Assembly (NCBI RefSeq): GCF_021311115.1
Contig: NZ_JAJTNP010000005.1
Location: 1-64,000 of the forward strand
Origin: Chryseobacterium gwangjuense
Lineage (GTDB): Bacteria > Bacteroidota > Bacteroidia > Flavobacteriales > Weeksellaceae
Direction: 5' to 3'
DNA: 64,000 nucleotides
In this document: positions 45,550 through 53,836 of the stretch, piece by piece
Layout of the letters: every line of letters starts with the position of its first letter
How positions within the stretch are numbered: the stretch's first letter is position 1
Made by a program: the position numbers and the translations under genes
Notes under the pieces: model-generated
The model's input: only the letters and a program-made list of their open reading frames with translations
Told to the model about the DNA's origin: nothing
The model's database searches: none

Positions 45550-45580
45550 AAAAAAGAAACGGCTGAAGCCGTTTCTTTTT
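45550..45580. terminator. Bidirectional terminator
   Basis: AAAAAAGAAACGGC pairs with GCCGTTTCTTTTT around a 4-nt loop. It sits between the convergent monooxygenase and topB genes and can serve both. Confidence 0.9.
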
Positions 45581-45601
45581 TATATTGTATATATTTTGAT
45601 T

Positions 45602-47725
45602 TTAAGGAATAATGACGCTAAACTGATCATTAAAGGACAGAACTCCTTCTGTCACACTTTCAGGATGTGTACTGAACCCTTTCAATTTTGAGGTTTTGCC
45701 TTTGAGTACTAAATCCATCAATTGTTTATCCGACAGTTTTTTACCGAAGATTTCAAAATTCACCTTAAAGCCACAATTTTTAAAATCAGAACAACCGACA
45801 GCGGTTTTTCCTTTCATTAAATGGTGTTCTTTACATTTCGGGCATTTCGTTTCTTCCCAGGATTGAAGCTCTTTTTTAACAGCAGGTTCGCGTTTTTTCT
45901 TTTCTTTAACCTCAACTTTTTCTTCTTCCAGGCTAATCACTTTTCCTTTTCCGTCCACTACTTTCTTAGTGAGTTCGGTTACCATCTGGATCAGTTCTTC
46001 TTTAAATTGATTGGCTTCATATTCGCCTTTTTCAATTTTACGAAGTTTTAATTCCCATTCTCCTGTCAATTCGGGACTTTTCAACAGTTCATCTTCGATG
46101 GTGTCGATCAGCTGGATTCCGGTTTGGGTGGCAATTAAGTTTTTCCTTTTCTTTTCGATATATTTTCTCTTGAAAAGAGTTTCGATAATGTTGGCACGGG
46201 TTGATGGTCTACCAATTCCGTTATTTTTCATCATTTCACGAAGTTCTTCATCATCCACCTGCTTTCCGGCCGTTTCCATGGCTCTAAGAAGCGTTGCTTC
46301 CGTATAAGGTTTTGGTGGTGAAGTTTTTCCCTGATGAATCATCGGATCATGTGGTCCTGTTTCTCCAACCGTGAATTCAGGAATGGTTTGTTCTTCTTCC
46401 TTTTCTTTTTCTTTATCGTTGGATTCTTCTTTAGGTTCTTTAGCATAAACAGCTCTCCAACCCGGTTCAAGAATCTGTCTTCCACTGGTTTTGAAAGGAA
46501 TTGTTCCCACTTTCCCTTCTACTAAAGTATTTGAGATTTTACATTCGGGATAAAAAACAGCAATGAACCTTTTGGCAATCAAGTCATAAATCAGCTTTTC
46601 TTCCCTGCTCAGGTTTTGAGACGGCGGAACTTCAGTTGGAATGATCGCATGGTGATCAGTAACTTTCGTATCATCGAAAACTGCTTTCGACTTTGGAATC
46701 GGTGCTTCCAAGAGAGGTGAAATTAAGTCCTGATAGAAATACATTTTTCGTAAAATCCCTTCTATTTTAGGATATAAACTTTCGGATAGATAAGTGGTAT
46801 CAACACGCGGATAGGTAACGTGTTTTTTCTCGTATAAACTCTGGATGTAATTCAATGTATTCTCTGCAGAATACCCATATTTTTTATTGGCTTCTACCTG
46901 AAGTCCCGTTAAATCGAAAAGTCTCGGATTTTTTTCTTTCCCTTCTTTAATTTCAAAAGAAACGATCTCAAAAGGATTTACTTTAAGGTATTCCAATCCT
47001 TTTTCAGCACGGTCTAAGGTTTTTAAACGGTCGATTGCCGCATTGAAAATTACGTCACGGTATTTGGTTTTAAGTTCCCAATATTCTTCAGTGGTAAAGG
47101 CATCAATCTCTTTTTGACGCTGAACCAGCATTGCCAATGTAGGCGTCTGCACTCTACCGATGGAAAGAACCGCTTTATTTCCTCCGAATTTTTTTGTAAA
47201 AAGTCGGGTTGCATTGATTCCCAACAGCCAATCTCCAATCGCTCTTGCATTTCCTGCGAGATACAGATTTTTGTAATCTTCAGCTGGTTTTAAACTTGCA
47301 AAGCCTTCTTTAATCGCCTCTTCGGTAAGGGATGAAATCCACAAACGCTGAATCGGTTTATTACATTTTGCTTTCTGCAATACCCATCTTTGAATCAGTT
47401 CTCCCTCCTGACCGGCATCCCCACAGTTAATGACCTCATCGCATTCTTCGACTAATCTTTCAATGACTTTAAACTGATTTTCAACGCCTTTATTAGGGAT
47501 TAATTTGATCCCAAAGTTGTTAGGAATGATGGGTAACAAAAACAAATTCCAGGCTTTGTATTGCGGACCGTAATCGTGAGGTTCTTTAAGGGTACAAAGA
47601 TGTCCGAATGTCCATGTTACACAATAGCCGTTTCCTTCCATATAGCCCTGCTTCGGAGTGGTCGCGCCCAATACTTTGGCGATATCTCTGGCAACACTGG
47701 GTTTTTCGGCAATACAAAGTTTCAT
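45602..47725 (-). CDS. topB: DNA topoisomerase III (type IA)
   Basis: A 707-residue type IA topoisomerase. The TOPRIM start KLCIAEKPSVARDIAKVLGA, the acidic NCGDAGQEGELIQRW, the catalytic tyrosine in HVTYPRVDTTYLS and GRPSTRANIIETLFKRKYI are diagnostic. A C-terminal zinc ribbon follows (CPKCKEHHLMKG ... CSDFKNCGF). It relaxes and decatenates DNA. The upstream linker is very Lys/Glu-rich. No conjugation genes are near, so this is the chromosomal form rather than the copy found on integrative elements. Confidence 0.95.
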   Translation of the reverse strand: MKLCIAEKPSVARDIAKVLGATTPKQGYMEGNGYCVTWTFGHLCTLKEPHDYGPQYKAWNLFLLPIIPNNFGIKLIPNKGVENQFKVIERLVEECDEVINCGDAGQEGELIQRWVLQKAKCNKPIQRLWISSLTEEAIKEGFASLKPAEDYKNLYLAGNARAIGDWLLGINATRLFTKKFGGNKAVLSIGRVQTPTLAMLVQRQKEIDAFTTEEYWELKTKYRDVIFNAAIDRLKTLDRAEKGLEYLKVNPFEIVSFEIKEGKEKNPRLFDLTGLQVEANKKYGYSAENTLNYIQSLYEKKHVTYPRVDTTYLSESLYPKIEGILRKMYFYQDLISPLLEAPIPKSKAVFDDTKVTDHHAIIPTEVPPSQNLSREEKLIYDLIAKRFIAVFYPECKISNTLVEGKVGTIPFKTSGRQILEPGWRAVYAKEPKEESNDKEKEKEEEQTIPEFTVGETGPHDPMIHQGKTSPPKPYTEATLLRAMETAGKQVDDEELREMMKNNGIGRPSTRANIIETLFKRKYIEKKRKNLIATQTGIQLIDTIEDELLKSPELTGEWELKLRKIEKGEYEANQFKEELIQMVTELTKKVVDGKGKVISLEEEKVEVKEKKKREPAVKKELQSWEETKCPKCKEHHLMKGKTAVGCSDFKNCGFKVNFEIFGKKLSDKQLMDLVLKGKTSKLKGFSTHPESVTEGVLSFNDQFSVIIP

Positions 47726-47835
47726 GAATTTTCGGAATTATAGAGGAGGGCAAAATTCGGGATTTTTTTTGGATTTTACTAATTTGTTCGTTCTATTCCC
47801 CACTGATCAGACTTCCACAAACGATTTTAAAATAG

Positions 47836-48582
47836 CTAAATTTCTATAATCAACTCCTTTTCATAGCCGTTATATTTTTCATCAATATATCCATGAGGAT
47901 TACAAATAATTTTTGTATTCCCGATTTCATAGTCTGAAGGGGTGTGAATATGACCATGAATCCAGTATAAAGGTTGATATTCCTGAATTAAATCTTCAAG
48001 ATTAGAAGCATAAGCTGATGTAACGGGATCATTTTTGTACTGTTCCGGAACAGAATGAATACTTGGAGCATGATGAGTCACCACAATATTTTTCATTTCT
48101 TTTGATTCCTCTAAGCTTTCCTGCAACCATAATTTTGATAACTGGTGAATCTTAAATACATCTACCGTTCGCATTTTAGAATAAGAAGGATCACGTTTTA
48201 TTTTCTTATAATCATTCATAACCGACTGACAAATCATTCCATATTCTATCGGATTTCCAAAAATTGAGAAATCCGTCCACAAAGTCGTTCCATGAAAACG
48301 AATTCCTTCAATATCTACAAACGAATTTTCCAACACAAAAACATTCGAGTCCTGCCCTGCGTCTTTTATCTTATGTAATGTTTTTGGATAGGAACCTTTG
48401 TAATATTCATGGTTTCCCAAAACATAAATTACAGGTTTATCAGGAATATTAGTTTTAATCCATTCAATTCCTTTTGTTCCTAAATTTACATCTCCTGCTA
48501 AAACAACCACATCGGCGTTATCAAATGATAAATCGGTATATCCAAATTCCTGATGTAAATCACTTATGATCTGTATTTTCAT
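47836..48582 (-). CDS. Metallophosphoesterase
   Basis: A 248-residue calcineurin-like phosphoesterase. The metal-binding motifs appear in order: SDLHQEF, AGDVNLG, GNHEYYKG, VTHHAPS and HGHIHTPSDY. It has no signal peptide, so it is cytoplasmic. The substrate could be a nucleotide, phosphoprotein or lipid phosphate; the family alone does not tell. It stands alone downstream of the pirin gene. Confidence 0.9.
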   Translation of the reverse strand: MKIQIISDLHQEFGYTDLSFDNADVVVLAGDVNLGTKGIEWIKTNIPDKPVIYVLGNHEYYKGSYPKTLHKIKDAGQDSNVFVLENSFVDIEGIRFHGTTLWTDFSIFGNPIEYGMICQSVMNDYKKIKRDPSYSKMRTVDVFKIHQLSKLWLQESLEESKEMKNIVVTHHAPSIHSVPEQYKNDPVTSAYASNLEDLIQEYQPLYWIHGHIHTPSDYEIGNTKIICNPHGYIDEKYNGYEKELIIEI

Positions 48583-48616
48583 TTTTACAAATTACACTAA
48601 AAAAACTACATAAAAA

Positions 48617-48637
48617 AGCTCCCTAAAAAGAGAGCCT
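48617..48637 (-). terminator. Rho-independent terminator
   Basis: On the minus strand GGCTCTC pairs with GGGAGCT (one G-T pair) and is followed by TTTTTT. It ends the pirin transcript. Confidence 0.6.
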
Positions 48638-48661
48638 ACTAACAATATGTATAAAACAAAA

Positions 48662-49690
48662 TTAATTAATCTTCATCGGAACTTCCATTAAAAGAATCTC
48701 TGTGTTTTCTGATGTTGCTTTAATATTCAAACCTGAAATATCCCAAACTCCGAATCCGTCTCTTTCTTCTAATTTCTGACCGTCAATTTCTGCACTTCCT
48801 TTAATGATAAAAGCATACACCCCATTTCCTTTTTTCTTAATCTGATAATGGGTTTCGATATTATTTTCAAAATTCCCTAAATGAAACCAGACATCCTGAT
48901 GAATCCAGACTCCTTCGTCATCTGCATTGGGAGAAAGGATTTGCAGGAACTTGTTTTTACTTTTTGTTTTGTCTAATGTAATCTGATCATATCTCGGGGT
49001 AACATTTCTTTTGTTGGGATAGATCCAGATTTGAAGAAACTTTACCAAACCTTCTTCATTTTTACTGAATTCACTGTGCATGACTCCGGTTCCGGCGCTC
49101 ATCACCTGAATTTCACCGCTTTTTATTACCACTTTATTACCCAAACTATCTTCATGCTCCAGACTTCCTTCAAGAGGAATGCTTATAATCTCCATATTAT
49201 CATGAGGGTGAACTCCAAATCCTTTTCCGGCTTCCATAGTATCGTCGTTCAATACTCTCAAAGCTCCAAACTGAATTCTTTCAGGATCATAATAATCCAC
49301 AAAACCAAAAGTTTTTTGACTTACCAACCACTCACTCTCTGTTTTTCCTCTGGAATCAGCTTTATGCAATACATTTTTAGTTTCGGCAGGTTTAGAAAAA
49401 GCAATATTCACTTCACTTTTCAATAATCCGCTTCCGCCTCCGTAATGATCGATCACCTTAATTTCCTGATCTAAATTTTTACAAAAAGCTTTAATGTCCT
49501 GTTCAAACTGATCTTCCAATCCGGAACTCAACAATACAATATCAACTTTATTATTGCTGATATAATCATAAGCCGCCTCTTCACTACTGAGGATTGTAGC
49601 TTTCCAGCCATCATTGTTTTCTATAATTCTTTTTAAAACGTCAAGAATTTCCTGATTTTTTCCGAGGACTAAGAAATTAAGCATTTTCAT
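48662..49690 (-). CDS. Pirin fused to an N-terminal degenerate receiver-like domain
   Basis: A 342-residue protein, about 100 residues longer than ordinary YhhW/pirin proteins. Residues 1-95 have the alternating beta/alpha pattern of a CheY receiver (NFLVLGKNQEILDVLKRII, DIVLLSSGL), but the phosphoacceptor position carries S55 and the acidic pair is missing. Residues ~100-342 are pirin, with the metal ligands H161, H163, H205 and E207 in HPHDNMEIIS and GTGVMHSEF. Pirins are cupins with quercetinase or redox-sensing roles. The GNAT gene lies 30 bp upstream on the same strand. A second Met two codons in is an equally good start. Confidence 0.85.
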   Translation of the reverse strand: MKMLNFLVLGKNQEILDVLKRIIENNDGWKATILSSEEAAYDYISNNKVDIVLLSSGLEDQFEQDIKAFCKNLDQEIKVIDHYGGGSGLLKSEVNIAFSKPAETKNVLHKADSRGKTESEWLVSQKTFGFVDYYDPERIQFGALRVLNDDTMEAGKGFGVHPHDNMEIISIPLEGSLEHEDSLGNKVVIKSGEIQVMSAGTGVMHSEFSKNEEGLVKFLQIWIYPNKRNVTPRYDQITLDKTKSKNKFLQILSPNADDEGVWIHQDVWFHLGNFENNIETHYQIKKKGNGVYAFIIKGSAEIDGQKLEERDGFGVWDISGLNIKATSENTEILLMEVPMKIN

Positions 49691-49720
49691 TTCAGATAAA
49701 TTAAGATTTAAAACTAAAGC

Positions 49721-50017
49721 TTACAATGTTTCTTTGAACCAAACATCATTATATTCTTCCGGATGACGCTTGAACTGTGCATGAACATACGGACACAACG
49801 GCACGATTTTCAAGTCATTTTCTCTGGCATAAGAAACCAGTTTTTCCAATAATAATTTTGCAAAACCTCTTCCTTCGTACTCAGGATTAACTTCCGTATG
49901 GTAAACCGTTAGTTTGTTTCCAATCACTGAAATATCCATTTTTCCGGCCTTGTTATCGTCTGAGAAAAGCTGAATTTCTCCTCTTACGTTTCCTAAAACT
50001 ACCTCTGTTCTTTCCAT
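49721..50017 (-). CDS. GNAT-type N-acetyltransferase-like protein (YidJ/NATD1 type)
   Basis: A 98-residue small GNAT domain. The acetyl-CoA-binding region VNPEYEGRGFAKLLLEKLVSYARENDLKIVPLCPYVHAQFKRHPEE and the compact size are typical of the Gcn5-like NATD1 group. It overlaps no other gene and precedes the pirin gene by 30 bp, so they may be cotranscribed. The substrate is unknown. Confidence 0.85.
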   Translation of the reverse strand: MERTEVVLGNVRGEIQLFSDDNKAGKMDISVIGNKLTVYHTEVNPEYEGRGFAKLLLEKLVSYARENDLKIVPLCPYVHAQFKRHPEEYNDVWFKETL

Positions 50018-50103
50018 TATTTTATTTTTTAATTTTGATAGTTTAAAGGTAAGACCTTTCTCAAAACTGAATCATGATCTATGATAATAAATGAGTTAAA
50101 CAA

Positions 50104-50130
50104 AAAAATTCAGCATTAAGCTGAATTTTT
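50104..50130 (-). terminator. Rho-independent terminator
   Basis: AAAAATTCAGC pairs with GCTGAATTTTT around a 5-nt loop. It lies 60 bp after the marR stop and ends the SDR-marR operon. Confidence 0.85.
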
Positions 50131-50190
50131 ACTAACAGAAACCCTAGAGGTCCCTTCATTTTATATAGTTACCTGATTACCTTTATTTTA

Positions 50191-50622
50191 TCACTTTGTG
50201 ATCTTTGTTAAAAGGCGAATAAGTGTTTCTACTTCATCATCCGTCAGATTGCTATACACGGAATCCACTTCTGAAAGTGCATCGGAAACTTTAGTATATA
50301 AAGCTTCCCCTTTATCTGTCAGATTCACATCTATCAGACGTTTATCATTCGGGTTTACATTTTTTTCCACAAGATCTTTCACAATCAGACGATCTACCAA
50401 CCGGGAAACTCCTGCATTTTTTTCCAACATTTTCTTTAGTATATCTGAAGTAGATAAAGGAATTCCTGCATCATGCAGAATAGACAGAACGTTATACTGT
50501 TGTGAAGTAAGTCCATATCCCGCAAAAAATTCCTGAGACTGGTCATAAACATTGTTATATGTTTCCACCATACTAATCCCGAGTTTCCTGCGAAGAGGTA
50601 TTTCGTGAAGATCTTTTTCCAT
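50191..50622 (-). CDS. MarR-family transcriptional regulator
   Basis: A 143-residue winged-helix regulator. YGLTSQQYNVLSILHDAGIPLSTSDILKKMLEKNAGVSRLVDRLIVKDLVEKN is the DNA-binding domain, with NDKRLIDVNLTDKG as the wing. It starts 15 bp after the end of the SDR gene and is cotranscribed with it. A 6-bp-arm inverted repeat in the SDR promoter could be its operator, which would make this an autoregulated two-gene unit. Confidence 0.92.
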   Translation of the reverse strand: MEKDLHEIPLRRKLGISMVETYNNVYDQSQEFFAGYGLTSQQYNVLSILHDAGIPLSTSDILKKMLEKNAGVSRLVDRLIVKDLVEKNVNPNDKRLIDVNLTDKGEALYTKVSDALSEVDSVYSNLTDDEVETLIRLLTKITK

Positions 50623-50637
50623 TTTTCCTATTTTAAA

Positions 50638-51390
50638 TTACTGTATCAGATATCCTCCGTCTACAGGAAGATAAGCTCCCGTACAGAAGCTTGCGTCATC
50701 TGAAGCCAAAAATAAGACTGTTTTTGCAATTTCTTCAGGTTTTCCTAATCTTTTCATGGCATGTTTAGATTCCATATAAGATCTGTATTCCGTACTTTGT
50801 GCCGCATTGTCCATTAATAAAGGAGTTTCTATATATCCGGGGCCAATCGCATTGACACGAATATTACTGGTTCCGTTTTCCAAAGCAGCGACTTTTGTAA
50901 GTCCAATCAAACCATGTTTTGAAGAAGCATAAGAACCGATTCCAAATTCAGCAACCTGGCTCATAATAGAACCCATATTCACCACTGCTCCTCCGGTTTC
51001 CTGTGTTCTCATCTGAGCAATCTGATATTTCATTCCATAAAATACACCATTCAGATTGATATTGATTACTCGCTGCCACTCTTCTATTGATTTTTCATGA
51101 ATCGGAGAAGCGTCTACAATACCGGCATTATTTACGGCCACATCCAGACTTCCGAATATTTTCACTGTCTCAGCAATCGCTTTTTCTACTTCTTCCGGTT
51201 TAGATACATCACAGGCAATGAATCTGGCATCTGTTCCTTCTTTCAGAACTTCTTCCAACGTTTCTTTATTTTCTTTAAGATCTGCAATGACCACCTTTGC
51301 ACCTTCTCTTGCGATTAATATAGCAACAGCTTTGCCTATCCCAGAGTTTCCTCCTGTAATAAATGCTACTTTGTTTTCAAAACGTTTCAT
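50638..51390 (-). CDS. Short-chain dehydrogenase/reductase (SDR)
   Basis: A 250-residue classical SDR. It has the cofactor motif TGGNSGIGKAVA (about 11-22), NNAG, the catalytic Ser in GSIMS, and Tyr/Lys in YASSKHG. D36 or nearby acidic residues after beta-2 (VVIADLKEN) favour NAD(H). The C-terminal CTGAYLPVDGGYL is typical. It is a probable target of the MarR regulator encoded just downstream. The substrate is unknown. Confidence 0.92.
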   Translation of the reverse strand: MKRFENKVAFITGGNSGIGKAVAILIAREGAKVVIADLKENKETLEEVLKEGTDARFIACDVSKPEEVEKAIAETVKIFGSLDVAVNNAGIVDASPIHEKSIEEWQRVININLNGVFYGMKYQIAQMRTQETGGAVVNMGSIMSQVAEFGIGSYASSKHGLIGLTKVAALENGTSNIRVNAIGPGYIETPLLMDNAAQSTEYRSYMESKHAMKRLGKPEEIAKTVLFLASDDASFCTGAYLPVDGGYLIQ

Positions 51391-51424
51391 AATGTTTGTT
51401 TTAGATTAATAATTATTCTTATTT

Positions 51425-51446
51425 CAAATTTAATGACTAATCATTA
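51425..51446 (-). promoter_or_regulatory. SDR-marR promoter with candidate MarR operator
   Basis: On the minus strand TAAATTTG (51425-51432) is a perfect -7 element. TAATGA-ctaa-TCATTA (51431-51446) is a perfect inverted repeat overlapping it, and a second related TGTCTAATCA copy extends further upstream. Binding here would block the promoter. Confidence 0.55.
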
Positions 51447-51456
51447 ATGTCTAATC

Positions 51457-51734
51457 ACAAAATAAGTTAAATTTCAAGTACTAAATAAAACAGCCTCATA
51501 TTCAATAACTTAAAATAAAAATTCATTACAATACAAAACAACAGCATTACCCTATTTATCTAATTCTCAAAAATTTTAGTTTATTTTAACTTTTTCATAA
51601 CATAAATTTTACAAAATAAAATCAGACTAATGAATACTTTAATAAATTTAAAATTAATAGCCTATAAAAAATTAAAAATACAAACATTTGATTTATAGTA
51701 AATTAAATTATAAAAACTAAATTAAATAATAAAA
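51457..51734. other. AT-rich spacer, no gene seen
   Basis: The rest of the 415-bp gap between the divergent SDR and metN units is extremely AT-rich and has no open frame, hairpin or repeat that I can support. Confidence 0.45.
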
Positions 51735-51755
51735 AGTCTACTTTTATAGTAGACT
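51735..51755 (+). promoter_or_regulatory. Palindromic operator candidate before metNIQ
   Basis: AGTCTACT and AGTAGACT form a perfect 8-bp inverted repeat around TTTAT. It covers the expected -33 region of the metNIQ promoter (-7 at 51772), so a repressor bound here would compete with the sigma factor. I suspect, without proof, a sulfur-responsive regulator such as an Rrf2-family protein. Confidence 0.6.
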
Positions 51756-51771
51756 AATTAAAATTATATTA

Positions 51772-51779
51772 TATATTTG
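51772..51779 (+). promoter_or_regulatory. Promoter -7 element TATATTTG for metNIQ leader
   Basis: A perfect TAnnTTTG match. Transcription would start near 51786 and give a leader of about 200 nt before metN that includes a short ORF and a terminator. Confidence 0.6.
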
Positions 51780-51805
51780 CAACCATATTTAGGATAATAA
51801 ATAAA

Positions 51806-51904
51806 ATGAAGGCAAAATTTAAAAATAACTCACAGAGAAAACATATCATCAATACCATGATGATGTATTGCTGGATGCCTAAAATCCAATATTCCTGTGG
51901 TTAA
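51806..51904 (+). CDS. Met-rich leader peptide of metNIQ
   Basis: A 32-codon frame about 20 nt after the predicted transcription start. It contains Met at 18, 19, 20 and 24 (NTMMMYCWMPK), five Met in all. A terminator hairpin lies 25 bp after its stop and metN 79 bp after. A run of codons for the transported amino acid followed by an intrinsic terminator is the classical layout of transcription attenuation by ribosome stalling. Flanking Tyr, Cys and Trp codons are also rare ones. Translation and function are inferred; the stop codon lies in the palindrome GGTTAACC, which could take part in alternative pairing. Confidence 0.6.
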   Translation: MKAKFKNNSQRKHIINTMMMYCWMPKIQYSCG

Positions 51905-51929
51905 CCTTACTTTTATATATATATTTTTT

Positions 51930-51960
51930 AAAGGCCCTACCACGTTGTAGGGCCTTTTTT
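51930..51960 (+). terminator. Attenuator-type terminator upstream of metN
   Basis: AAAGGCCCTAC pairs with GTAGGGCCTTT around a 6-nt loop and is followed by T6. It lies between the leader ORF and metN, not after a gene. A weak alternative pairing (GTGGT near the leader stop with ACCAC inside the terminator) is visible but only 5 bp long. Confidence 0.8.
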
Positions 51961-51983
51961 ATTGAACAAGAACAATATCAAAA

Positions 51984-53012
51984 ATGATAGAGATAAAAAA
52001 TATTTCCAAAACTTTTCACCAGAAAAAACAATCTTTCAAGGCGCTGGATAATATAAGCCTGAATGTTGAGCAAGGTGATATTGTCGGAATCATCGGATTT
52101 TCAGGAGCAGGAAAAAGTACGCTGATCCGAACGGTGAATCTTCTTGAAAAACCTGATAATGGTGAGATTATTATTAACGGAAAAGATTTCACAAAATTAA
52201 ATTCCAGACAATTAGCCAACGAAAGAAAAAAAATCGGGATGATTTTCCAGCATTTTAATCTTCTTTCTTCAAGAACAGTTTTTGAAAATATTGCGCTTCC
52301 GTTAGAATTAGATCGTGTCAGCAAACTAGAAATCCATCAAAAAGTTAATGAACTTTTGAAAATAGTTGGCCTGGAAGATAAAGCCAATGATTATCCTAAA
52401 AATCTCTCGGGCGGGCAAAAACAAAGGGTGGCCATTGCAAGAGCTTTAGCAAATAATCCCTATCTCCTACTCTGTGATGAAGCGACAAGCGCACTCGATC
52501 CGGCAACCACTCAATCGATTTTACAATTATTGAGGGATATCAATCAAAGATTAGGGATTACCATTTTGTTGATCACCCACGAAATGGAAGTCATTAAAAC
52601 GGTCTGTAACCACGTTGCAGTGATAGACAAAGGAAAACTATTAACCAAAGGAACTTTAAGCGAGATCGTCTCCAATAATGAGAATCCTATCATCAAACAA
52701 TTTTTAAAATCTGGTGCTATGACTATACCACAAGAACTGAATAAAAAACTACAAAAAGAACCGCAAGACGGATTATTTCCTCTTGTTGAAGTTGAACTTA
52801 ACGAACAAATATCTGTTGAAGAATTGCTTTCAATAGTATATGATAAATATAAAATACCTTACAAACTTCTGAAGGCAGACGTCGAATATTTGGGTGATTC
52901 CAACTTCGGAAAACTATTGTTGCAGCTTCAGGGGGAAGAAGAGGAAAACCAGCAGGCAATCTATTATTTTAATCAGAATAAAATTCAAAATACGGTAAGA
53001 GGATATGCTTAA
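51984..53012 (+). CDS. metN: Methionine ABC transporter, ATP-binding protein
   Basis: A 342-residue ATPase. Walker A GFSGAGKST, signature LSGGQKQR, Walker B LLLCDEATSALD and the H-loop ITHEME are all present, and the C-terminal ~90 residues form the NIL regulatory domain that senses methionine. It overlaps metI by 8 bp. The complete metN-metI-metQ order plus the Met-rich leader supports D/L-methionine import. Confidence 0.95.
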   Translation: MIEIKNISKTFHQKKQSFKALDNISLNVEQGDIVGIIGFSGAGKSTLIRTVNLLEKPDNGEIIINGKDFTKLNSRQLANERKKIGMIFQHFNLLSSRTVFENIALPLELDRVSKLEIHQKVNELLKIVGLEDKANDYPKNLSGGQKQRVAIARALANNPYLLLCDEATSALDPATTQSILQLLRDINQRLGITILLITHEMEVIKTVCNHVAVIDKGKLLTKGTLSEIVSNNENPIIKQFLKSGAMTIPQELNKKLQKEPQDGLFPLVEVELNEQISVEELLSIVYDKYKIPYKLLKADVEYLGDSNFGKLLLQLQGEEEENQQAIYYFNQNKIQNTVRGYA

Positions 53013-53661
53013 TGATACGGTGATTTCTCTTTTATCAAAGGGAATTTGGGAAACAGTTTTTATGACATTCGTGTCAGGATTTTTCGGATTTGCATTGGGA
53101 TTACCGGTTGGAATTCTTCTGTTTTTAACCCGAAAAGGGCAGCTTTTGGACAATGTAATGTATAACAGGGTTTTATCTGTTTTGGTTAATATTTTCCGTT
53201 CTATTCCTTTCATTATTTTGATTGTATGGATGATTCCGTTTACAAGAAGTTTGGTTGGAACCTCAATTGGGGTGAATGCAGCTTTAGTTCCTCTAAGTAT
53301 CGGTGCTGCACCTTTTATAGCAAGATTAGTAGAAAACAGTCTGTTGGAAGTTCCTCATGGATTGATAGAAACTGCTAGAGCTTTAGGAGCAACTCCACTT
53401 CAGATTATCCGAAAGGTTTTGTTACCTGAAGCTCTTCCGTCTTTGGTTAATAATGCTACAATCACACTCATCACTTTGGTTGGGTATTCCGCAATGGGTG
53501 GAGCTGTCGGAGCAGGAGGATTAGGACAAATCGGTTATCAGTACGGCTATATTGGCTATGATGTGGTGATTATGAATTTGGTGTTGGCATTACTGGTGAC
53601 CATCGTATTTATGATCCAGTTTTCGGGTGACCGATTGGCAAAAAGATTTGATCATCGTTAA
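53005..53661 (+). CDS. metI: Methionine ABC transporter, permease
   Basis: A 218-residue inner-membrane permease with about five membrane helices. The EAA-type loop that contacts the ATPase is ETARALGATPLQIIRKVLLPEALPSLVNNATI, and MGGAVGAGGLGQIGYQYGY is typical of MetI. Its start overlaps metN by 8 bp, so translation is coupled. Confidence 0.95.
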   Translation: MLNDTVISLLSKGIWETVFMTFVSGFFGFALGLPVGILLFLTRKGQLLDNVMYNRVLSVLVNIFRSIPFIILIVWMIPFTRSLVGTSIGVNAALVPLSIGAAPFIARLVENSLLEVPHGLIETARALGATPLQIIRKVLLPEALPSLVNNATITLITLVGYSAMGGAVGAGGLGQIGYQYGYIGYDVVIMNLVLALLVTIVFMIQFSGDRLAKRFDHR

Positions 53662-53836
53662 AAAGCTCAGAGAAAATTATAGCGTGTAAACGCTTTGAAA
53701 ATACAGTGTGAATGTGAAATAGTGTGGTGGTTTGATGATTTCAGCCATCGATCCGGCGAAAAAGGAAAATTTTATGATGAAGGAATGTCAAGGTTGTCAT
53801 TTTTCTTTTTCGCCATTTTTTAGAAAAATAGTTACA

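Noticed and set aside
45821..46525. Phe-rich frames opposite topB
   Set aside because: They are the antisense of Lys/Glu-rich topB codons; no independent signal supports them.
51806..51960. SAM riboswitch before metNIQ
   Set aside because: I cannot find the conserved SAM-I or SAM-II core; the leader ORF plus terminator explains the region better.
53732..53836. N-terminal extension of MetQ with a CQGCH sequence resembling a haem-binding motif
   Set aside because: The lipoprotein signal starts at 53837, and the extension would bury it. The CxxCH is a chance match in untranslated sequence.
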